From CAMTWZ01 sp964412365 (GTDB lineage: Bacteria; Bacteroidota; Rhodothermia; Balneolales; HLUCCA01), in assembly GCA_964412365.1 (NCBI GenBank), contig CAYPOI010000028.1, positions 1-29,837 on the forward strand: 29,837 bases of DNA, read 5' to 3'. Below, one piece after another: positions 24,209-29,837 of this stretch (within the stretch, counting starts at the first letter, position 1; each line of letters begins with the position of its first letter). Both the position numbers and the translations under genes were made by a program. Below the pieces are notes generated by a model. That model made no database searches. It was not told where the DNA came from and saw only the letters and a list, made by a program, of their open reading frames with translations.

Positions 24209-26268
24209 ACTTCTTCCAATTGCATAGGTAACCGAACGATGAACCGCGTCCCAATGTCGGGGTTGGATTCGAACGATATCGTCCCGTTGTGCTTGATAAC
24301 GACTTCTTTCACATACGCCAAGCCAAGACCATTCCCTTTCTGCTTTTTGTATGCGTTGATCCGATAGAACTTCTGAAACATCTTATCCCGATGTTCCTCC
24401 GGAATTCCAAATCCATGGTCTGTCACCGAAAATACTACGGAATCCCCTTCCATGCTAAGGTCCACCTCAATTGTCCGGTTTGAATCTCCATATTTGATGG
24501 CATTCGAAATCAAATTCCTTGCCACATCCTCCAACATTGAATTCGAACCGAGAATGACCGGCACCTCCGCCAGGTTGAGTTGGATATCCAGCTGTTTGCC
24601 TTTCAGTTGCGGGCGAAATGAATCCACCACATACGACAGGGTTTCCGACATGAACACCGGCTCAAGTTCGATTTGCTCTTTACCGGATTCAAGCCGTGTG
24701 ATGGCCAAGAATCGATCGATCAGGTTGCGCAATGTCTCCACACTCCGAGTACACAATCCATAGATTTCTTTGAGTTCTTCATCGCTCATTTCCTCTTCTT
24801 GCAGGATTTCCAAAAATCCTTTCACCGCTGCCACCGGATTCTGCAGTTCATGCACGATGATGTGGATCATTTCCGTGCGCATCCGGTCGATTTCCCGTTC
24901 TTGGGTCACATCATTCAACAGCATGAATCCACCCATGTGAGCACCATCGGAGGCGTAGGTTTCCATAATGTGACCCTTCAAGACATAATGGGTGTCATCC
25001 GGCGTGACGATGTCCAAATCCATCATGCGGTTCTCGATCCGAACCGGCTCCCTCACAACGGACGAGGATTGCTCTTGCTGGATGCTGGTGAAATCCGACT
25101 CCAGCCATGCGTTCAAGGATGGGATGTCGGTATCGGGTTGGATCTGTGACATCAAGGCCAAAATCGCATCGTTGCGGAACAACCATTGCCCGTTCTCATC
25201 AAAATGGGCCACCATCACCGACGAATGGCTCATGAACAAGCGGTTCCGTTGTTCTTGCATGATGATCTGCTCGACATTGATCCGCTGGTAATGGCGCAAC
25301 TTGAGGCGAATGAGCTCCATTTGTTCCGTCAGCGTCGCTAACTCAGGTAGGGAGCTGGCTCGGAAACTCACATCGAACTGATAATCAGCGAAGGGTCGAA
25401 CATCCTCCAAAAAATGGTCCAAAGGACGGCGGATGAGATCCGACACCACCCATGCCCCGATGCTTAGCACAAGGAACACGATGGCCAATAGCATCAGCGT
25501 CTGGATGAACAAGTCGCGAACCGGCGCCGTCACCAAATCCACATCCGCGTACACCATATGTTGCACAGGAACCGCTCCTAGCGGGCTCGCCATGCCGATA
25601 TATCGTTTCCCATCCGATTCTATTTCGGTGATGAGTGTGGCACTTCCCGCATCCGGACGCATCGCGGCCGGTAAGGAATCTGGATACGAACGTCCGTCAG
25701 GAAGCCAGATCGCAGAATAAGACCCGCTTCCAAGCACATTCCGGATCAGATTTTCTTGCAAGGATGTGGCGTCGAACTTGACGAGGAGTCGGAACGGATC
25801 GCGTCCCATCGAAAACTCAGACAGCACATAAAACAAAGAATCTTGCGGAAGCCAGACCCCTTTCAGAGCTTCATCCGTCTTGAAATCAAACGCTTGCTCG
25901 CGGATGTCCATGAAACTCGGCAAGATTTGCGAGCCGGACGCATTCACTTGGATGAATTCACCACTTCGCACTTCGGTGATGCGGATGGCTTTGAGTTCTG
26001 GGAACAATCGGATGTACGCGTTGGCCGCCGATTCAAGCTGAAGCGGATTGGAGCGGAGCACTTGGGCCAACTCGTTCGAGATGCGTAGCCAATGTCCGAA
26101 TCGGATCGATGCCTCTCCGATGCGCTGTTGTTGATATTCCGAGATCAGTGTGATGCGTTCATCCACTAGGGCCTTCTCATAAGAAGGACGCACACCGAAC
26201 CACGTGAACAGTGCGGAAACCAATAAAACAACCAGTAAAACGACGATCAGACGATAACGAAGGGTCAT
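24205..26268 (-). CDS. Sensor histidine kinase with large extracytoplasmic domain and PAS-like domain
   Basis: A 687-residue kinase. TM1 is at about 6-24, followed by an extracytoplasmic sensor domain (about 25-250) of dCache/CHASE-like layout. TM2 is at about 254-276, followed by HAMP (277-330). A PAS-like domain (about 340-455) ends in L-N-D-V-T-Q-E-R-E-I-D-R-M. HisKA carries I-V-H-E-L-Q-N-P (H473), and HATPase has N-box N585/N589, T-D-H-G-F-G-I-P at 616-623 and G-N-G-L-G-L at 645-650. All catalytic boxes are intact. The gene is coupled at both ends by ATGA overlaps (helicase upstream, FecR protein downstream). No response regulator is nearby, so the output must be encoded elsewhere or be non-canonical. 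The 225-residue sensor domain could contact the FecR or PKD product; this is inference. Confidence 0.93.
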   Translation of the reverse strand: MTLRYRLIVVLLVVLLVSALFTWFGVRPSYEKALVDERITLISEYQQQRIGEASIRFGHWLRISNELAQVLRSNPLQLESAANAYIRLFPELKAIRITEVRSGEFIQVNASGSQILPSFMDIREQAFDFKTDEALKGVWLPQDSLFYVLSEFSMGRDPFRLLVKFDATSLQENLIRNVLGSGSYSAIWLPDGRSYPDSLPAAMRPDAGSATLITEIESDGKRYIGMASPLGAVPVQHMVYADVDLVTAPVRDLFIQTLMLLAIVFLVLSIGAWVVSDLIRRPLDHFLEDVRPFADYQFDVSFRASSLPELATLTEQMELIRLKLRHYQRINVEQIIMQEQRNRLFMSHSSVMVAHFDENGQWLFRNDAILALMSQIQPDTDIPSLNAWLESDFTSIQQEQSSSVVREPVRIENRMMDLDIVTPDDTHYVLKGHIMETYASDGAHMGGFMLLNDVTQEREIDRMRTEMIHIIVHELQNPVAAVKGFLEILQEEEMSDEELKEIYGLCTRSVETLRNLIDRFLAITRLESGKEQIELEPVFMSETLSYVVDSFRPQLKGKQLDIQLNLAEVPVILGSNSMLEDVARNLISNAIKYGDSNRTIEVDLSMEGDSVVFSVTDHGFGIPEEHRDKMFQKFYRINAYKKQKGNGLGLAYVKEVVIKHNGTISFESNPDIGTRFIVRLPMQLEEV

Positions 26269-28199
26269 GCAGACTTAGGACCTTTGATAATTCTGCCGAG
26301 CAATTTACCTAAAAATTTGCGCGGATATACCTTACGCATATGGTTCAGGTCCGCCACCAAAAACACCTTTTCTTTGGCTCGGGAAAAGGCCACATTCAGC
26401 AATCGGGGCACTTGAAGGCCACTTTTCGTTTCATCAAACGGTCGCACACTGAAATGGCGGGTTTGTCCGCGTTCCATGACGCCCGACATCACCGTATCAA
26501 ATATGATGACCTGCTTTTCGCGTCCTTGAAAGGTGTGAACCGTTCCCACTTCCACATCGTTGAAGCCGTCTTTGCGCAAAACCTGGCGCATGTCCCATAC
26601 CACGGAACGGAACGGAACGATGATTCCGATCTCATACGGACTCACGTTGTGCTTCAGCACCAATTGCACCACCAAATCGCGTACGACGCCTTGATGCACC
26701 TCGTTCACCGGCTGAAATCCGGTTCCAGTTTTGGTGGTGATCACAGGATCGTTCGGGGATGTGTCGATCACTTGGATCGGTGATGCCTGGGCACGCTTCC
26801 GCTTTTTCTCCGCGGTTCCGTTCACTAGGCGTCCCTCATAGAACACATCCGATATCAGTGCCGCCAGCTGATCGGGCATCCGATATTGCGTGTCAAAAAA
26901 ACAGGTGAAATCCGGATTCGTATCGTGCCACACAAACAGATCGTTCGCGGTTTTTGCTCCGGAGGCGAGGGCATAAATATCCGTCTCCATCCACAATTTG
27001 GCTTGTGGTTTTTCGGATTGGGATATGGGAGGCAACTGCATCGGATCCCCGGCGATCACCATCTGTGTCTCGGCTTTGGCTGCCATCACAAGGATGTAAG
27101 GAAGCGAGGCCATCGAGGCTTCATCCAACACAACAGCATCGAAGGTGCGTCCATCCAGCAGATCGCTGGTGCATACTTTCGCCAATGTGGTGGCCACCAA
27201 GCGGCTCTGGCGCATCAGGGCGAAGTCCAAATTCGACATCCGGTCGATGAGCTTGGCCAGGTCCAATTCCATCTTTTTCTTGCCGCCATGTTCTTTGATG
27301 CGCACCATCGTGGCGTCGAGTTCGGTTTCCAGAACTGCGGGAATAGGTTCGCCATCCGTCTCCAAACCGGTCAGCGCATCTTGCAACGTCGTGTGACGCG
27401 TCATCAGACTTTGCGTGAACTGGATTTGTTGTCGGACCGCTTCACGCGCCCGATCCACGGCCGCTTCAAACCGGCAATCTTCGAGTTTTCCATTCTCGAG
27501 TGCGGTATCACCAAGCCGATAGACTCCATCTGCTTCTTCCAGATGTTCCAAGACACTCAGCAAACCCACATCCACGGCACGGTTCGTGTTCGACACGAAT
27601 AGCACTTGCTTGCCTTCCATCAGGAGATCGGCCATGATGTGGCCCAAGGTCGAGGTCTTCCCTGTCCCTGGCGGACCCCAGATAAAGGTGACGGGGTTGA
27701 TGAGACTTTTTTTCAGAGCGTCTTGCTGTGCCGAATTTAGGATCGAAGGTTGAATGTTGAATGTTGAATGTTGAATGTTGAATGTTGACGATGGCGATAC
27801 CACTCGCTCTATTCGACCGTAGACCATGTCATTCTCATTCTCTTGCAGATCGACGAGCTTTTCCCGCAGTTTGCGAAGCACGAAATCATTTTCCCATTCC
27901 ACTTCAAGGCGATCGATACTCTTGCCGACGTCTTCGGGAAGATGCAAGGTCAGGGTTTCGTCGTCCGAATCGGGGATGCTCACTTCATAGACGGATTCAC
28001 CGAGGCGGGCTTTGACCACATCGGCGAACTTGAGTCCGAGTTGAGTGGATTTGAACCGATACGATGCGCCTTTTGTGCTTTCCGAGGTGAACAACTTCTG
28101 GCCGTCGAAGAGGACATCTCGCGCGGGACGCAGTTTCACCGCATCGATTTCCGAATCGACGGCCTGAACACAGTTTGTGAGGAGTTCGGAAACCTGCAT
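26265..28199 (-). CDS. SF1B (UPF1/DNA2-like) helicase
   Basis: A 644-residue superfamily 1B helicase of the AAA_11/AAA_12 type. The N-terminal 130 residues look like an OB/stalk region. The Q-motif-like N-S-A-Q-Q-D-A-L is at 155-162, Walker A G-P-P-G-T-G-K-T at 175-182, motif II D-E-A-S at 359-362, motif III G-D-P-M-Q-L-P-P at 384-391, motif IV Q-Y-R at 438-440, motif V G-T-V-H-T-F-Q-G-R-E at 552-561 and motif VI N-V-A-F-S-R-A-K at 602-609, so the ATPase should work. Such proteins unwind RNA or DNA 5'-3'. No nuclease or extra domain is visible. Residues 137-152 come from an in-frame heptamer array, and 490-497 (T-G-T-G-F-Q-P-V) from a short palindromic repeat; both lie in surface linkers. It is the first gene of the coupled chain, 43 nt after glpF. 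Confidence 0.92.
   Translation of the reverse strand: MQVSELLTNCVQAVDSEIDAVKLRPARDVLFDGQKLFTSESTKGASYRFKSTQLGLKFADVVKARLGESVYEVSIPDSDDETLTLHLPEDVGKSIDRLEVEWENDFVLRKLREKLVDLQENENDMVYGRIERVVSPSSTFNIQHSTFNIQPSILNSAQQDALKKSLINPVTFIWGPPGTGKTSTLGHIMADLLMEGKQVLFVSNTNRAVDVGLLSVLEHLEEADGVYRLGDTALENGKLEDCRFEAAVDRAREAVRQQIQFTQSLMTRHTTLQDALTGLETDGEPIPAVLETELDATMVRIKEHGGKKKMELDLAKLIDRMSNLDFALMRQSRLVATTLAKVCTSDLLDGRTFDAVVLDEASMASLPYILVMAAKAETQMVIAGDPMQLPPISQSEKPQAKLWMETDIYALASGAKTANDLFVWHDTNPDFTCFFDTQYRMPDQLAALISDVFYEGRLVNGTAEKKRKRAQASPIQVIDTSPNDPVITTKTGTGFQPVNEVHQGVVRDLVVQLVLKHNVSPYEIGIIVPFRSVVWDMRQVLRKDGFNDVEVGTVHTFQGREKQVIIFDTVMSGVMERGQTRHFSVRPFDETKSGLQVPRLLNVAFSRAKEKVFLVADLNHMRKVYPRKFLGKLLGRIIKGPKSA
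26707..26723. repeat. Small hairpin inside the helicase gene
   Basis: ACCGG-CTGAAAT-CCGGT, encoding part of a T-G-T-G-F-Q-P-V stretch that sits between helicase motifs IV and V. It looks like a short palindromic insertion read in frame and not core helicase sequence. Confidence 0.5.
27750..27784. repeat. Heptamer array (TTGAATG)x5 inside the helicase gene
   Basis: Five perfect tandem copies of TTGAATG, flanked by partial units. On the coding (minus) strand they read S-T-F-N-I-Q-H-S-T-F-N-I-Q. The unit length is not a multiple of three, so gain or loss of one copy shifts the reading frame before Walker A. The same heptamer forms the arrays at 5514-5550 and 5655-5684. Confidence 0.92.
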
Positions 28200-28242
28200 G
28201 GGTCGGAATATATCCCGAAAACGGCAGGTGCGAACGGACTTT

Positions 28243-28953
28243 CTATCCTAAAAGAAGCACAGATGCCATCGCCGCTAAAATCCCTCCGGCGACGGGAGCC
28301 ACAACCGGAATCCATGCATAACCCCAGTCACTGCTTCCTTTGTTCGACATCGGAAGAATAGCATGCATGATTCTCGGAGCCAAGTCACGAGCCGGATTGA
28401 TCGCATAGCCCGTAGGACCGCCAAGCGACAGACCGATGCCCAACACCAAAAACGCGACCGGCAGCGCATCCAGAGCTCCCAGACCCACTTGAGGAACGGC
28501 CATATACAGCACCCCGGAAACCAGTGTGAACGTGCCGATGAATTCGGTCATGAAGTTCTGTGTGGTGTTCCGAATCTGCGGAATGGTGCTGAAACAGGCC
28601 AATTTCGTCAATTCATCCTCTGTCGCCTCGAAATGAGCACGGTAGGCAGCCCATACCAGCAACGCACCGATGGCGGCACCAATCATTTGCGCGACGATGT
28701 ACATCGGTACGCTCGACCATGCGAATTTTCCGGCAATCGCAAAGGCGATCGTCACCGCAGGATTGATGTGCGCACCACTGTAAACAGCAGCCGCGACGAC
28801 TCCGACGAATACGCCCATCGCCCATCCAAATGTGATCACGATCCATCCGCTTCCATGTCCTTTGGTTTTATTGAGGAGGACATTCGCCACAACGCCATTC
28901 CCCAACAGGACGAGTAGCGCGGTTCCAATGATTTCGGCAATAAATGGTGACAT
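28243..28953 (-). CDS. glpF: Aquaglyceroporin (GlpF-type MIP channel)
   Basis: A 236-residue MIP-family channel with six helices and two half-helix NPA motifs: G-A-H-I-N-P-A-V at 60-67 and G-Y-A-I-N-P-A-R-D at 182-190. The Asp after the second NPAR is the usual mark of glycerol facilitators as opposed to water-only aquaporins. Its position 40 nt downstream of the glycerol kinase gene on the same strand supports glycerol uptake coupled to phosphorylation. The spacer to the kinase holds a heptamer repeat, and the next gene (helicase) starts 43 nt downstream, so read-through into the sensor chain is possible. Confidence 0.95.
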   Translation of the reverse strand: MSPFIAEIIGTALLVLLGNGVVANVLLNKTKGHGSGWIVITFGWAMGVFVGVVAAAVYSGAHINPAVTIAFAIAGKFAWSSVPMYIVAQMIGAAIGALLVWAAYRAHFEATEDELTKLACFSTIPQIRNTTQNFMTEFIGTFTLVSGVLYMAVPQVGLGALDALPVAFLVLGIGLSLGGPTGYAINPARDLAPRIMHAILPMSNKGSSDWGYAWIPVVAPVAGGILAAMASVLLLG

Positions 28954-28957
28954 ATTG

Positions 28958-28992
28958 GTTTGTTGTTTGTTGTTTGTGGTTCGTTGTTCTTG
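28958..28992. repeat. Degenerate heptamer array between glpK and glpF
   Basis: Five units with a 7-nt period: GTTTGTT, GTTTGTT, GTTTGTG, GTTCGTT, GTTCTTG. They fill nearly the whole 40-nt spacer and end 4 nt from the glpF start codon. It is a third, unrelated heptamer family in this window. Confidence 0.8.
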
Positions 28993-28993
28993 G

Positions 28994-29837
28994 TTAGGAT
29001 TTGGCCCATGAAATCGCCGCTTTCAGCGCTCGGTTCCAGCCGTTGGTCAACGCATCCACATCCGCCTTGGTCCGAGCGGGAGTGAATTTCCGGTCTTCCT
29101 GCCATTGGGAGTTGATATCCGCCTGACTTCCCCAATAGCCAACCGCTAGGCCGGCGAGGTAAGCGGCCCCAAGGGCGGTCGTTTCGAGTGTTTTGGGTCG
29201 TGAAACCGGCACACCCAGAATATCGGATTGGAATTGCATCAGCAGGTTGTTTGCTGTGGCACCTCCATCCACACGCAATTCCCGGATCGGGATGCCCGAA
29301 TCGGCTTCCATCGCCTTCAACACATCCATGGTCTGATAGGCGATGCTATCCAACGCGGCTCGTGCGATGTGTGCGGCTTTCGATCCTCGGGTGAGTCCGG
29401 TGAGGGTGCCTCGTGCGTCCGAATTCCAATGCGGCGCACCGAGTCCTGCGAAGGCTGGAACCACATATACGCCGCCTGAATCCGGTACGGTAGCCGCCAA
29501 AGCCTCCACTTCCGCCGATGTGCGGATGATGCCCAGCTCGTCGCGCAGCCATTGAACCACCGCACCTGCGATGAAAATGCTTCCTTCAAGGGCATATTCG
29601 ACGTTTCCATCCACATCCCAAGCGATCGTTGTGAGCAGATTGTTTTTCGAGACGATCGGTGTGGTACCCGTATTCATCACCATAAAGCATCCAGTCCCAT
29701 AGGTGTTTTTCACCATACCAGAGGTGATGCAACGCTGACCAAATAAGGCCGCTTGCTGATCTCCCGCGATGCCGGCAATCGGTACCTTGCTCGCAAAAAT
29801 GGTGGTCTTGGTTTGACCGTAGACTTCACTCGAGGAT
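28994..29837 (-). CDS. glpK: Glycerol kinase, C-terminal part (5' end outside the window)
   Basis: The last 281 codons of a FGGY-family glycerol kinase (full length about 500), which makes glycerol-3-phosphate from glycerol and ATP. The frame stays open to the window edge, with G-I-A-G-D-Q-Q-A-A-L-F-G-Q (catalytic Asp region), K-N-T-Y-G-T-G-C-F (phosphate loop), the E-G-S-I-F-I-A-G-A-V-V-Q-W-L-R-D segment, F-A-G-L-G-A-P-H-W, and the R-V-D-G-G-A-T-A-N-N motif of the FGGY C-terminal signature. All hallmark residues are present. It is followed by glpF, so the pair is a glycerol uptake operon. Confidence 0.95.
   Translation of the reverse strand, partial: SSSEVYGQTKTTIFASKVPIAGIAGDQQAALFGQRCITSGMVKNTYGTGCFMVMNTGTTPIVSKNNLLTTIAWDVDGNVEYALEGSIFIAGAVVQWLRDELGIIRTSAEVEALAATVPDSGGVYVVPAFAGLGAPHWNSDARGTLTGLTRGSKAAHIARAALDSIAYQTMDVLKAMEADSGIPIRELRVDGGATANNLLMQFQSDILGVPVSRPKTLETTALGAAYLAGLAVGYWGSQADINSQWQEDRKFTPARTKADVDALTNGWNRALKAAISWAKS

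Noticed and set aside
26265..28199. Helicase as part of an anti-phage defence module
   Set aside because: No nuclease, methylase, Argonaute or other defence partner is nearby; the neighbours are a sensor kinase and envelope proteins.

Overview
The window is a dense, mid-GC bacterial segment with 20 protein genes, one of them cut by the window edge. It looks like a Gram-negative of the Bacteroidota/FCB group. The reasons are a TonB-dependent receptor with an N-terminal carboxypeptidase-regulatory-like domain, lipoproteins with a clear lipobox, a PKD-repeat giant exoprotein, a DUF4139 protein, mostly absent Shine-Dalgarno motifs, and many short palindromes and 7-8 nt tandem repeats in gene gaps. 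I cannot place it at family level from sequence reading alone; Rhodothermota, Balneolota, Chlorobiota-like or Kapabacteria-like lineages all fit.

Layout. Positions 76-1125 (+) encode an AI-2E-type (PerM/YdiK) membrane protein. Positions 1161-2044 hold a REP-like palindrome field around a Y1 HUH (IS200-like/RAYT) transposase gene. Reading leftwards (-), 5506-2024 carry a DUF4139 secreted protein, then a lysine-2,3-aminomutase-like radical SAM enzyme translationally coupled to a D-Ala-D-Ala-ligase-like ATP-grasp ligase. Positions 11421-5683 (-) carry a metal-uptake-like unit (small lipoprotein, ZnuD-like TonB receptor, orphan histidine kinase), then a lipoprotein and a class-3-like aldehyde dehydrogenase. 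A divergent promoter region at 11422-11480 separates this unit from an exported histidine phosphatase. Two 15-bp palindromes of the form TGCAA-N5-TTGCA lie there, 42 bp apart. Positions 12046-13459 (-) carry a TesA-type esterase plus an SDR. They face the YbbA/YbbP ABC exporter (+, 13527-16738), the same arrangement as tesA-ybbAP in proteobacteria. Positions 16821-17772 (+) carry a four-TM DUF2231-like protein and a membrane-anchored LuxR-type regulator.

The right third (-) is a tight run. Glycerol kinase (partial) and a GlpF-type aquaglyceroporin come first. They are followed by a four-gene chain with ATGA or 3-nt junctions: SF1B helicase, PAS/CHASE-like sensor histidine kinase, secreted FecR/Ig-like protein, and a 1568-residue protein with about 12 PKD repeats. 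The chain looks like one translationally coupled envelope-sensing module and is the best candidate for an undescribed system here.

Other points of note are the altered substrate site of the KamA-like enzyme next to its ligase, and the paired Fur-family-like operators. REP cassettes supply the last codons and stops of two genes. Heptanucleotide tandem arrays sit in frame inside two enzyme genes, where a one-unit slip would shift the frame.
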